Assembly: GCA_938017825.1 (NCBI GenBank)
Contig: CALIJE010000018.1
Coordinates: 39,217-103,216, forward strand
Origin: an uncultured Flavobacteriaceae bacterium
GTDB taxonomy: Bacteria; Bacteroidota; Bacteroidia; Flavobacteriales; Flavobacteriaceae
Reading direction: 5' to 3'
DNA: 64,000 nt
Position numbers and translations under genes: made by a program. Below the pieces are notes generated by a model that saw nothing but the letters and a program-made list of their open reading frames with translations, did not search any database and was not told the origin of the DNA. Below are positions 8,446 through 17,442 of the stretch, one piece after another; within the stretch, counting starts at the first letter, position 1; each line of letters starts with the position of its first letter.

Positions 8446-9215
8446 AGCTACATCTCGAAAATAAACTCTTCTTGGTTGGGGGCGCCACCAGTGGTTTTGG
8501 TAAGGCAATAACCGAACAATTGGTGGACGAAGGGGCTCAAGTGATTGCTGTTGCCCGCACAAAATCGAAGCTCATTGAGTTACAAAGCGGCAATTCGAAA
8601 ATTGAAATTATCGAAGCAGATCTTTCAGAAGAATCTGCTTTACAAGCAATATTAAAACAGCTAGGTAATCGAATTTTGACAGGTGCCGTGATTAATTCCG
8701 GGGGGCCTCCGGCCATGCCAGTAATGGACACCAAGCTATCTGATTGGGATGCGGCCTATAAATCTGTTGTGCGTTGGAAAATTGCCCTGACACAAGCTTT
8801 GATTCCAAAAATGATCAAAACCGGATATGGTAGATTACTTTATATTGAGAGTGTGTCTACCAAACAGCCAGTAGAAAACTTAGTGTTGAGCAATGCCATG
8901 AGGTTAGCCGTAACGGGTTATGTAAAAACCCTCTCTCAGGAGATAGGTGCGTCGGGTGTAACGCTCAATATATTAGGGCCAGGTTACCATGCTACGCAAC
9001 GTATGGAAAATCTGTTCGCCAAGAATAGCGAGCTAAAAGGAATTCCCGAAGAGGAATTAAGAAAAACGTTTTCTGAACAAACCGCAGTAAAACAAATAGG
9101 AAAACCAGAAAATTTCGCCTCTTTGGCCTTGTGGCTACTCTCCTCTCATAGCAGTTATATTACTGGGCAGACCATTACCGTTGACGGTGGTTTGGTCAAA
9201 GGTACGATGGGGTAG
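8442..9215 (+). CDS. atypical short-chain dehydrogenase lacking the YxxxK pair
   Basis: SDR-fold protein of 257 residues with an N-terminal nucleotide-binding motif (GGATSGFG, residues 13-20), an NSGGPP segment and a C-terminal TVDGG. The active-site region reads ENLVLSNAMRLAV: Leu 149 and Met 153 stand where Tyr and Lys of YxxxK belong. I recall an SDR clade with a similar LSNxxR motif, so this looks like a real subfamily and not a sequencing error; I checked the codons. Catalysis must differ from classical SDRs. Last gene of the first operon, converging on the next gene with a 7-base gap. Confidence 0.8.
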   Translation: MKLHLENKLFLVGGATSGFGKAITEQLVDEGAQVIAVARTKSKLIELQSGNSKIEIIEADLSEESALQAILKQLGNRILTGAVINSGGPPAMPVMDTKLSDWDAAYKSVVRWKIALTQALIPKMIKTGYGRLLYIESVSTKQPVENLVLSNAMRLAVTGYVKTLSQEIGASGVTLNILGPGYHATQRMENLFAKNSELKGIPEEELRKTFSEQTAVKQIGKPENFASLALWLLSSHSSYITGQTITVDGGLVKGTMG

Positions 9216-9222
9216 TTGTTGG

Positions 9223-10233
9223 TCAGCCAATTTTAACCAACTGCTTCCCAACATTTTTATGTTCAAATAGACGATTCAACGCTACCGGCATGTTCTCTAA
9301 ACCCTCGAGCACATCTTCTTGGTACGTTAATTTTCCTTCTTTAATCCATTGCGCCATTTCCTTTTCAGCGATTGGGAAGTCTTTTTCAAAATCATAAATG
9401 AAAAATCCCTTCATTTTAGCACAGTTGGCGTAAATAAAATGCCAATTGTTCAAGGCATATTCAGCAGTCTCTAAATCCTTGTATTGCGAGATTCGACCGC
9501 AACAAACCACTCTGGCGTATCTTCTCAATTTGGTCAGGGCAATGTCGAGAATTTCGGCACCTACATTGTCAAAATAAACATCAATACCCTCTGGGAAAAA
9601 GTAATCAATACGTTCTGAAACATTTTCTTTTTTGTAGTTGATGGCACCGACATAACCAAGCTTTTCAGTTAGTAACCTGCATTTATCGTCGGTACTTGCA
9701 AGACCTATTGCTCTTGCCCCTTTGATTTTCGCCAAATGACCGACATTCGAACCTACCCCTCCTGTGGCCGCAGAAACCAAGACATTTTCTCCAGCCTTAA
9801 GTTCTCCTACCTCATATAGCCCAAAATAAGAGGTAAATCCCGTCATACCCAATACCCCAAGAGCGGTGGAAAACGATAAGCCACGCTGGCGTACCTTGTA
9901 CATCATATGGTACGGACTTCCATCACAAATCACATATTCTTGCCAACCATGCTTGCCTTGCACGATATCACCCACTTGATAGTCGGGATGTCTGCTTTCA
10001 ATTACCTCTCCTACACCCCTTCCTCTCATGGTATCGCCTATCTGCATGACATTTTCAATGCCGGCACCATCCAACATATAGAATTTCATAACCGGAGCCA
10101 CTGAAAGAAAAAGCGTTTTGACTAAAAATTCACCAGCCTTTAATTGAGGTAGCTCTACTGTTTCCATCTTAAAATCTGTTGTTTTAACAAGTGAACCTGG
10201 TCGCGCCGCCAAGCAAAGTCGTCTGTTTTTCAT
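9223..10233 (-). CDS. MDR-family NADP-dependent alkenal/one oxidoreductase (copy 1)
   Basis: Medium-chain reductase of the zinc-free prostaglandin/curcumin reductase (PTGR) type, 336 residues. It has the GMTGFTSYFGL segment, the nucleotide-binding SAATGGVGS loop, a YFDNVG motif and the C-terminal GKQLVKIG. These enzymes reduce conjugated C=C bonds using NADPH. Its promoter region holds operator site 2, shared with the divergent amidohydrolase. A paralogue lies at 28539-29534 in the same regulon. Confidence 0.86.
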   Translation of the reverse strand: MKNRRLCLAARPGSLVKTTDFKMETVELPQLKAGEFLVKTLFLSVAPVMKFYMLDGAGIENVMQIGDTMRGRGVGEVIESRHPDYQVGDIVQGKHGWQEYVICDGSPYHMMYKVRQRGLSFSTALGVLGMTGFTSYFGLYEVGELKAGENVLVSAATGGVGSNVGHLAKIKGARAIGLASTDDKCRLLTEKLGYVGAINYKKENVSERIDYFFPEGIDVYFDNVGAEILDIALTKLRRYARVVCCGRISQYKDLETAEYALNNWHFIYANCAKMKGFFIYDFEKDFPIAEKEMAQWIKEGKLTYQEDVLEGLENMPVALNRLFEHKNVGKQLVKIG

Positions 10234-10255
10234 CTTTCTAAAGTAAGAATAAATT

Positions 10256-10272
10256 AGTTAACCATATTAACT
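10256..10272. promoter_or_regulatory. MarR-type operator site 2 (divergent promoter)
   Basis: A perfect AGTTAA-CCATA-TTAACT palindrome between the divergent MDR (start 10233) and amidohydrolase (start 10354) genes. On the minus strand it runs directly into TAATTTAT, on the plus strand into TATTTTGT, both similar to the flavobacterial -7 box TAnnTTTG. One bound dimer could therefore control both directions. Confidence 0.8.
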
Positions 10273-10353
10273 ATTTTGTCTTAAAGCCTTCATTATCCAT
10301 TTAATTATGTAGCTTAGGACATTCGCTTTTGATACGAATTAATCTACTTCATT

Positions 10354-11781
10354 ATGAAAATTTCCGCTAGGACACTCTATTTCCTTTGCATACTATGCCT
10401 TATGGCTTGCCAATCAAATGAAGTTATTTACGAGGATGCTTTGTGCATTCAAAATATTAGCACAATAGATCCAATTGAAGGTTTAAAAGAGAATCAGACT
10501 GTAATAATAAAGGATGGGAAAATTTTAAAAATCGCGGCAAGCCACCGTCTAAAATTGGCATCGGAAAACAATACAATTGACGGTACGGGAAAATTTCTAA
10601 TTCCTGGCCTATGGGATGCTCATGTACATTTTGCCTACATCGAAGAACTAGCACCCGAAATGTTCGATTTATTTCTTAGCCATGGTATCACCAGTGTACG
10701 AGATACCGGTGGTAAAGTTGATTTTGTGAAAGAATGGAAAGAAAAGGCTTTGGCTAACCCAACCGATACACCGCGCGTTATGATGGCCGGCCCTTTATTG
10801 GATGGGGAGCCCAATGTTTATGATGGCAGCAATGCTACGCGTCCTGAGCTCTCGGTGGGCTTGGAGAATGTCGACGCAGTTTCGGTCGCAATCAAACAGT
10901 TGGTAGACAAAAAAGTTGATCTCCTAAAAGCGTATGAAATGTTGACGCCGGAGCAGTTTGAGAAAATCATGGAACTAGCTAAAGACAAGGGGTTAAAGGT
11001 TACAGGACATATTCCCCTTAGCATGGATGCCATTAGCGTTTCCAACTTGGGGTTGAGCAGCATTGAGCATATGCGAAATCTCGAAATTTCCTGTGCCTCA
11101 AATGCTAAAGAACTTTGGGATCAACGCATAGAAATGCTCAAAAACGAAGAGCATTTAACAGGCGGCGATCTTCGATCTGCCATTCATTCCGCGCAGCGCG
11201 AAACGGCAATTAAAAATTATGACGAGGCAAGAGCCGAAAAGGTACTAGCCGTTTTAAAGAGAAATGATACTTGGCAAATACCCACCCAAGCATTAAACAC
11301 CTTCTTTACGAGAAGATATTTTGAACGTGAAGATTGGCAAGAGAGCTACAGCTTACTGCCAGATTCGATTGGACAATATTGGCTTGATCGCTCGAAGGCA
11401 CTAACTCAAACAGAAACTCCTGCTGCGCAACAAGCTTGGAACAATTGGAATTATATGATGGTGGGTAAAATTCATGAATCAGGTATTCCTATTATGGCAG
11501 GAACCGATACCCCTATTGCCTTTTTAACTCCCGGGCTAAGTTTACACGAAGAGCTCGCCGTATTGGTTGAAGCGGTAGGTCTAACACCCATAGATGCGCT
11601 CAAAACGGCAACCTATAACCCGGCCAAGTATTTTGATATGGAAAAAGAACTCGGTTCTATAAAAGAGCAAATGTGGGCCGATCTACTCATTCTCAATTCG
11701 AATCCGTTAGAAGATATTCAACATACAAAAAGCATTCATACCGTCATTAAACAGGGAAAAATATATACTTCAAAGAATTGA
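10354..11781 (+). CDS. amidohydrolase-family lipoprotein
   Basis: Metal-dependent amidohydrolase (imidazolonepropionase/prolidase-like group) of 475 residues. A signal peptide with lipobox CLMAC ends at Cys 19, so it is exported and membrane anchored. The metal motif GLWDAHVHF, later GHIPLS and SIEHMRN His motifs and AGTDTPI near the C-terminus give a complete ligand set. Such enzymes hydrolyse cyclic or linear amides and ureas. It is the only gene of its unit, under operator site 2. The exported location separates it from the cytoplasmic imidase-like enzymes of the first operon. Confidence 0.86.
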   Translation: MKISARTLYFLCILCLMACQSNEVIYEDALCIQNISTIDPIEGLKENQTVIIKDGKILKIAASHRLKLASENNTIDGTGKFLIPGLWDAHVHFAYIEELAPEMFDLFLSHGITSVRDTGGKVDFVKEWKEKALANPTDTPRVMMAGPLLDGEPNVYDGSNATRPELSVGLENVDAVSVAIKQLVDKKVDLLKAYEMLTPEQFEKIMELAKDKGLKVTGHIPLSMDAISVSNLGLSSIEHMRNLEISCASNAKELWDQRIEMLKNEEHLTGGDLRSAIHSAQRETAIKNYDEARAEKVLAVLKRNDTWQIPTQALNTFFTRRYFEREDWQESYSLLPDSIGQYWLDRSKALTQTETPAAQQAWNNWNYMMVGKIHESGIPIMAGTDTPIAFLTPGLSLHEELAVLVEAVGLTPIDALKTATYNPAKYFDMEKELGSIKEQMWADLLILNSNPLEDIQHTKSIHTVIKQGKIYTSKN

Positions 11782-11867
11782 AAGTAAGAGCTCTCGCTCA
11801 TAAGATAATGTAGTTCCTGTATATTATTTATAATACCATCTAGAATTTTGGATAAATCTCAAAATTT

Positions 11868-11884
11868 AGTTAACTTTATTAACT
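11868..11884. promoter_or_regulatory. MarR-type operator site 3
   Basis: A perfect AGTTAA-CTTTA-TTAACT palindrome 26 bases before the cytochrome c ATG (11910). It is followed by TATTAATG, a weak -7-like box. It should control the seven-gene unit running to 18877. The rest of the 128-base gap is AT-rich without other signals I can support. Confidence 0.8.
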
Positions 11885-11909
11885 ATTAATGAATTAAACT
11901 ATTTTTTTG

Positions 11910-12398
11910 ATGAATATCTCGCGTCTCTTCTTTTTAGCACTAGTGTATTTTGGTTTAATGCTTACAATCGGTTCTTGCGGCAATGGTGAGAAATCAAATG
12001 AAAAAAATCAGCACCTAGAATTCAAGGTTAAAAGCAACACAGACGACACAAAAACATCTGTAACTACGAGCGCCACCATCCCCCAATCTGAAAACAAATT
12101 AGGCAGACGCGTTTTTTTACTTTGCGCCGCCTGTCATAATGTAGTTAAAGGAGAACCGCATAAGGTTGGTCCAAACCTAAACGGGTTTTTGGGCAAAAAA
12201 GCAGGAATCAACGATGATTTTGAATATTCTGAAGCACTACTGAACAAAGGAATTGTTTGGAGCGAAGAAACTATTCGTGAATGGCTTGAAAACCCTGCAA
12301 GTTATGTGCCTGGAACAAAAATGGCCTTTGTAGGGGTGCAGAAAAAAGAACAGCAAGATGCGCTTATCGACTATCTCAAGGAAGTAACGAAAGAATAA
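11910..12398 (+). CDS. class I cytochrome c lipoprotein
   Basis: Exported monohaem cytochrome of 162 residues. A signal peptide with lipobox TIGSC comes first, then a polar linker of roughly 60 residues, then a cytochrome c domain with CAACH haem attachment, the VGPNLNGFLG segment and PGTKMAF supplying the axial Met. A TTG three bases upstream is also in frame, but the ATG is the natural start. It is followed after 14 bases by an exported flavin amine oxidase, so it likely takes electrons from that flavoprotein, as in other dehydrogenase-cytochrome pairs (inference). Confidence 0.88.
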   Translation: MNISRLFFLALVYFGLMLTIGSCGNGEKSNEKNQHLEFKVKSNTDDTKTSVTTSATIPQSENKLGRRVFLLCAACHNVVKGEPHKVGPNLNGFLGKKAGINDDFEYSEALLNKGIVWSEETIREWLENPASYVPGTKMAFVGVQKKEQQDALIDYLKEVTKE

Positions 12399-12412
12399 CT
12401 ATATCAATTGCT

Positions 12413-13918
12413 ATGAAATCAACTAGACGTACGTTCATTAAGGGGTTGGCAGGTGCATCGGCCGGCTTGATCATACCAGCAAGCTGCACTCCAAAAACAG
12501 ACAAAGAGACCGCACAAACAAAAGCCGCAGCAATTCATTCGAAAAATAAGGCGGTAAAATCAACTCACGATATTGTAGTTGTCGGTGCCGGACTTTCAGG
12601 ACTCCATGCAGCTATGTTATTGGAAGAACAGGGCTATGATGTGCAAGTTATTGAAGGTCGCAATCGCCTAGGGGGAAGGGTTTATACGCTGAATGATGTG
12701 CCCGGTAAACCAGAGGCAGCTGGTGAATATATAGGGGCGAACTATGCCCGAATGAGAAATACCGTTGAGAAATTAGGCCTTGAACTATTTACTCCTGAGG
12801 AAAACAATGGTGTAAATCGCCCTTGGCTATATAACATAAATGGGGAATTTATTACAGCCGAAAATTGGGAGTCGCACAAGTTAAATCCACTTGAAGGAGA
12901 AGACAGAGCATTATTGCCCCACCGGTTTTTATCAACGATTTCTCATAGAGACAATCCGCTTGAAGGCAAACCATTGAACGCTTGGCTAGAACCAGCGTAT
13001 CACCAATACGATATTCCGCATGACCAATATTTGCGATCTAAGGGAGTAAACGAAGAAACAATTAGATTAATGAATGTCGTCATTCATGCCGGAGGCATGC
13101 ACAATACCTCGGCAATGAACGAGTTGCGTCGGTACCATGTAATGAATTTTAGTACTGGAAGAGTGACCTTCCCTGACGGGACAGGTTGGAAAATGATCAA
13201 AGGGGGTAATTCACTACTGCCCGAAGCCATGGCCAATAGTATGAAAAATGAGGTTCAACTGGGTAAAACGGTTGTGGGATTCAAAGAACAAGACGGCATC
13301 GTGCAAGTAAGTTGTGCTGACGGCAGTGAATTTACTGCCAAACAAGTTGTATGCAGTATTCCTATTACCGTACTACGAAATGTGACTTTTGATCCAGTTA
13401 TTAAAGGAATCACTAAAGATGCTATAAACGAGATGGATTATGGGCTTTCGGTGCAGGCACATTTCTTGATTACAGAACCGTTCTGGGAACAGGATGGAAT
13501 GGAACCAACCATGTGGACAGACGGGCCACTTGAACGATTTGCCGTTCGCTCAAAGCGAAATCCTGGTGACCCTGAATCTGGTTTGGCCTTTATTAACGGG
13601 CCAGAGTCGTTAAAATTCCGATTGATGACAGACGACCAAGTATTTGACTACGTGGAGGCAAAATTAGCAGAAATTCGGCCCTCGACCAAAGGCAAACTGA
13701 AACGCTTAATGATACAATCTTGTGAGCGTGATATTCATGGTGCCGGTGATTGGGTCTATTGGCAGCCTGGCCAGGTAAAGAAATATGCGAACCATATGCG
13801 AAAGAATCATGGCAATATACATTTCTGTGGAGAGCATACCGCTATAATGGAACGCGGTATGGAAGGTGCCTTTGAATCGGGAGAAAGAGCAGCACTTGAT
13901 ATCATCCTAAGTGCTTAA
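12413..13918 (+). CDS. exported flavin-containing amine oxidase-family protein (copy 1)
   Basis: FAD-dependent amine-oxidase fold (monoamine oxidase/protoporphyrinogen oxidase/phytoene desaturase superfamily), 501 residues. The N-terminus has a twin-arginine motif (RRTFIKG) followed by a lipobox-like PASC, suggesting Tat export of a folded flavoprotein and lipidation. The dinucleotide motif VVGAGLSGLHAA, the GRNRLGGRVYT segment and the C-terminal FCGEHTAIMERGMEGAFESGERAA flavin-binding end are all intact. Paired with the cytochrome c upstream. Substrate unknown; a paralogue is at 15910-17418. Confidence 0.87.
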   Translation: MKSTRRTFIKGLAGASAGLIIPASCTPKTDKETAQTKAAAIHSKNKAVKSTHDIVVVGAGLSGLHAAMLLEEQGYDVQVIEGRNRLGGRVYTLNDVPGKPEAAGEYIGANYARMRNTVEKLGLELFTPEENNGVNRPWLYNINGEFITAENWESHKLNPLEGEDRALLPHRFLSTISHRDNPLEGKPLNAWLEPAYHQYDIPHDQYLRSKGVNEETIRLMNVVIHAGGMHNTSAMNELRRYHVMNFSTGRVTFPDGTGWKMIKGGNSLLPEAMANSMKNEVQLGKTVVGFKEQDGIVQVSCADGSEFTAKQVVCSIPITVLRNVTFDPVIKGITKDAINEMDYGLSVQAHFLITEPFWEQDGMEPTMWTDGPLERFAVRSKRNPGDPESGLAFINGPESLKFRLMTDDQVFDYVEAKLAEIRPSTKGKLKRLMIQSCERDIHGAGDWVYWQPGQVKKYANHMRKNHGNIHFCGEHTAIMERGMEGAFESGERAALDIILSA

Positions 13919-13983
13919 AACCATATAATGTTAATGGTATTTAGTGCCTTTAACTTGAATCAAAGTTTATAAGTAGAATACCA

Positions 13984-14991
13984 ATGAAAAAAATCAACGC
14001 CTATTTTCTGATGCTTATAGCACAATGCTGTTTTCATTCAGCACTAGCGATTTCAGCCACTGTTGAAGCAGACCCAAACCTTAGAGACCTAGGTCTTATA
14101 GCGCAATGGTTCGAAGGAGAATTTGATAATGATGAACAATTATGGGTTGAAGGTCGAAGTGATTGGTGGGGCAAAACAGATGAAAAACACGGTCGCATAC
14201 ATGCTATTCATCGCAGAATAAAAGCTGACAGTATTGGTCAATTCGTTTTCTATGTAGAAGAATACTTGGACGGCGACCCCAGTAAAATAGGTAGACAACG
14301 CATCGTTTCTTTTGAAAGTATAGGAGACAAACCAGGTATCGTCATGAAAATATATTTCCTGAAAGATGCCCCTAAGTATATTTTGACCAGTTCAACGCAT
14401 GATGCCATGATTGCAAAAGTAAACAAGCATGTTCTTTTTGGTTTGGATGGATGTGATGTTCTATTTCAACGTGTCGGTCAACAATTTCATGGTAGTATGG
14501 CTGAAAAAGCATGCCAGTTTGGGGAGGGTGACGAGCTGCGCTATTCGGTACATGATATGATTATCTCCGAAGGTGAATATTGGCGCGTTGACCGCACCTT
14601 TTTGGTGAAGGATGATTCGTTTTGGAAAGGACACCCTAACAGCGAACCGCATAAAATGCGAAAGGCCAATTTGTATACCTGCGACGTTTCCTTCTATGAA
14701 AAAGCCTACTATCTTCCGGGTGAAAAAGATATGAGTTACAAAGGTTTGAAAGTACATGACCAAGGCGGAACGGTTTCTCTTCTAAATCCTATTGACAACA
14801 AGACTTATTTTATCCAATTACGTAACAAAGAATATCCATTCTATACATTGGAAGACTCCAATTTCTTCTTTTTACGTTTCAAGGAGGAGGGTGCCCAAGC
14901 TTCTACGGCCTTGGCTTTCGCCGAACCGAATGCAAAAAAAATTGGTTTTCAGATTAATTGGGTAAGCGCCACATGTGAATGTGAGCAATGA
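13984..14991 (+). CDS. CpcT/CpeT (bilin lyase)-like exported protein, long form
   Basis: Secreted protein of 335 residues with a Sec signal peptide. Residues about 35-225 follow the cyanobacterial CpcT/CpeT chromophore lyase pattern: GEFDNDEQ at the start, FYVEEYLDGDP and RQRIVSF, then GCDVLFQR and YWRVDRTF. The last 110 residues form a further region with VHDQGG and PNAKKIG landmarks, shared with the protein at 26655-27407. CpcT proteins bind open-chain tetrapyrroles and join them to phycobiliproteins. In a non-photosynthetic bacterium the role is unknown, but binding or releasing a bilin is possible. Family call from motifs only. Confidence 0.68.
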   Translation: MKKINAYFLMLIAQCCFHSALAISATVEADPNLRDLGLIAQWFEGEFDNDEQLWVEGRSDWWGKTDEKHGRIHAIHRRIKADSIGQFVFYVEEYLDGDPSKIGRQRIVSFESIGDKPGIVMKIYFLKDAPKYILTSSTHDAMIAKVNKHVLFGLDGCDVLFQRVGQQFHGSMAEKACQFGEGDELRYSVHDMIISEGEYWRVDRTFLVKDDSFWKGHPNSEPHKMRKANLYTCDVSFYEKAYYLPGEKDMSYKGLKVHDQGGTVSLLNPIDNKTYFIQLRNKEYPFYTLEDSNFFFLRFKEEGAQASTALAFAEPNAKKIGFQINWVSATCECEQ

Positions 14992-15019
14992 CACTTTAAA
15001 ATTGGTAAATTCAACTACT

Positions 15020-15919
15020 ATGAAAAACAAATTTGATCTACTCAAAGTCATTAGTCCCCTAGTAATACTACTATTGTTTGGTTGCAACTCAAATACAGGG
15101 AACGGCGAGACCGAAACAAATACAATCACTGAAATAAATGAGCAGCAAGAACTAGCATATAATCTCAATGACCCAAAAGACAAGCTCCTAATTTTTGAAA
15201 AAATGCAAGGAGACCTATCAGGGAAAATGACCTTTTCTTATTCCGAGGGCCGCGTTTTTGGTATTCGTCCTGATCGCCCAGATAGCCTAAATGTTTTTGG
15301 AAAAGAGGTCTTTCGTTACTCGGGTTGTGGTATGAAAATCATGCGCTTACTGAACAACGGAAATGTAGAAACCAAATCTAAGGGTTGGCTTCTTTATCGC
15401 GACCCAAAAACAGGGGAGTTTCTCAGTGAAATGGTGAACCCGTACACTGGGGAAGAAATTGAAGTACCTCCATTCAGAGCTGGTATTCGCGGAGGCGTTA
15501 TGACACCAAAAGGCCCTGAGGTAGATGCTAGTTTTACTATGGAGAGTACCGCAATCGGTGCTCCTTTGGATTTAGTTTTTACAGAACTCGGTGATAAAAT
15601 TCATATTACGCGACATGCCTTTACGAGATGGTTCGAATCGAAGTCCCAAACGTGGCGTACCGAAATGACCTTGGATACTTATGATATTGATAGAAAACAT
15701 TTGTATGACAGATCACTTACACATATTCCGGCGGAATATCACTGGACAAGTGAGACATCTTGGTTATCGCTTTTAAAAATGACCGGTACTCCCGGACATA
15801 TGATATGGACCTCTAGTGGAAGTACGTTTATGAACATCGAAGATCTTCCTGCAGATTTTATTGCGGCTACAAAAGAAAAACAACCCGACATTTTCGCTGA
15901 ACCTTTAAAATGGGATTAA
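15020..15919 (+). CDS. DUF1838-family lipoprotein (copy 1)
   Basis: Protein of about 299 residues with a signal peptide and lipobox LLLFGC. The body matches the DUF1838 pattern as I know it: GWLLYRDPKTGEFL followed by NPYTGEEIEVP, with many aromatic residues. An upstream ATG at 14975 overlaps the previous gene and adds a poor signal sequence, so 15020 (MKNKFDLLK) is preferred. Function of the family is not established. A paralogue at 23964-24866 shares the DPxTxExL and NPWTGE segments. It sits between a CpcT-like gene and an amine oxidase whose start overlaps its stop. Confidence 0.75.
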   Translation: MKNKFDLLKVISPLVILLLFGCNSNTGNGETETNTITEINEQQELAYNLNDPKDKLLIFEKMQGDLSGKMTFSYSEGRVFGIRPDRPDSLNVFGKEVFRYSGCGMKIMRLLNNGNVETKSKGWLLYRDPKTGEFLSEMVNPYTGEEIEVPPFRAGIRGGVMTPKGPEVDASFTMESTAIGAPLDLVFTELGDKIHITRHAFTRWFESKSQTWRTEMTLDTYDIDRKHLYDRSLTHIPAEYHWTSETSWLSLLKMTGTPGHMIWTSSGSTFMNIEDLPADFIAATKEKQPDIFAEPLKWD

Positions 15920-17418
15920 AATTGGAAAAAGAGAACAAGCATATTCAGCAGCTTGATCGCAGACAAATGCTTAAAAAAAGTGGTCTGCTACTCGCTGCAG
16001 CACCCTTTTATTTTGGTTTAAAGTCTTGTGTCAGTGGCGCAAAAAAAACGTTGGATGCCGATGTAATAATCGTGGGGGCGGGGCTCGCAGGCTTAAATGC
16101 AGCTTTATTGCTTGAGCAGGCAGGTTTTAAAATCAAAGTTGTGGAAGCCACTGATCGTCTGGGCGGTCGAGTACACACTGCCAAAGAAAGTGACGTGCCA
16201 GGGCATCCAGAACTGGGCGGCAATGGTATCGGGGGCGGCTATGCACGGGTACTTGATGCAGCTCAAAAATACGGGGTTTCAATGGGGCCTATGAGACCTC
16301 GAACAGAAGCCCGAAAAGGGGAACTCATTTATCGAATCAAAAACAATTTCATACTCCCGCAAGATTGGCCTGCACACGAACTCAATACGCTGCCTGAGGG
16401 CTATCGCAGTGGTACACCGGCTTATGTTACTTGGAGGCACTTTGGAAAAATCAACCCCCTGCCAAAAAACGACTTAGCCGCATGGCGAGACCCTAAATAC
16501 CGCGAATGGGACAAATCGGTTTATGGTGTTTTAAAAAAGGAAGGTTTCTCGGACGATGACATTAAATTGGTTATGGGCACCAATTCTAGTTATGGGGTTG
16601 ACGCTCAGAACATTTCTATCATGATGTATTTTCAGATTTTAACTTGGATTGGTCAGCAGAACGCTTCTACAGGAAAAGGTGGCGCCATTGTTGGAGGAAA
16701 CCAACGTTTGCCTGAAGCCATGGGAGCAGCCGTTAACCAAGATATTATGCTCAATAGTCCGGTAAAAAGTATAGCATCTGAAGCTGATGCTACAACCATA
16801 ACCTTAGATAATGGCAATAGCCTTAGAGCATCGTATTGTTTGGTAACATTACCTGCTTCCGCTTTACGTCATATTCAGATGTCCCCCAGTCCTAAGGGCA
16901 TGCAGCAGAAGGGAATTCAAAATTTAGACTACACTCCTGTGGTGCAATTGCACTTTATACCAAGGAAAAAATATTGGGAAGAAGATGGTTTACCGCCAAG
17001 TATGTGGTGTGATAATTTGGCCGGGCGTTTTATGGCCCTAAAAAATGATCTACGAGATCCCGAGCGCGTTACCAGTTGTGTTGCCTTTTTGAATAGCAAT
17101 GTTGCCTTAGAAATCGATAAAATGAAGCAGGCCGATGCAATCGCCTTGGTGACTAAAACCTTAGAAGAAATGAGACCAAGTTTAAAAGGTGCTTTAGACT
17201 TTGTTTACTACTGGACCTGGGTCAACAACCCTTATGCCGGCGGTGCATATGCCTATTGGAAGCCTGGTGAAATTAGCAGTTTTGCCAATAAACTTGCCGA
17301 CCCTATCGGTCGTATTCACTTTGCTGGCGAACATACCGCAGTGATGAACAGAGGTATGGAGGGTGCTATGGAATCTGGGGAACGGGCCGCCTTCGATCTA
17401 ATGACACTCATTGGTTAA
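15910..17418 (+). CDS. exported flavin-containing amine oxidase-family protein (copy 2)
   Basis: Paralogue of the protein at 12413, 502 residues. The N-terminus has a Tat-like DRRQMLKKSG motif, a hydrophobic stretch and GLKSC lipobox. FAD motif IVGAGLAGLNAA, GGRVHTA, and the C-terminal FAGEHTAVMNRGMEGAMESGERAA are intact. The two copies probably face the periplasm and share the cytochrome c encoded first in the unit. The start overlaps the DUF1838 stop by 10 bases. Likely desaturates or oxidises a C-N or C-C bond; substrate unknown. Confidence 0.87.
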   Translation: MGLKLEKENKHIQQLDRRQMLKKSGLLLAAAPFYFGLKSCVSGAKKTLDADVIIVGAGLAGLNAALLLEQAGFKIKVVEATDRLGGRVHTAKESDVPGHPELGGNGIGGGYARVLDAAQKYGVSMGPMRPRTEARKGELIYRIKNNFILPQDWPAHELNTLPEGYRSGTPAYVTWRHFGKINPLPKNDLAAWRDPKYREWDKSVYGVLKKEGFSDDDIKLVMGTNSSYGVDAQNISIMMYFQILTWIGQQNASTGKGGAIVGGNQRLPEAMGAAVNQDIMLNSPVKSIASEADATTITLDNGNSLRASYCLVTLPASALRHIQMSPSPKGMQQKGIQNLDYTPVVQLHFIPRKKYWEEDGLPPSMWCDNLAGRFMALKNDLRDPERVTSCVAFLNSNVALEIDKMKQADAIALVTKTLEEMRPSLKGALDFVYYWTWVNNPYAGGAYAYWKPGEISSFANKLADPIGRIHFAGEHTAVMNRGMEGAMESGERAAFDLMTLIG

Positions 17419-17442
17419 CTTACATGTAAACAAACGCACATT

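Noticed and set aside
9215..9240. Hairpin (TTGG TCAG CCAA) between the convergent SDR and MDR genes as a bidirectional terminator.
   Set aside because: The stem is only four pairs and there is no clear T-run on either side.
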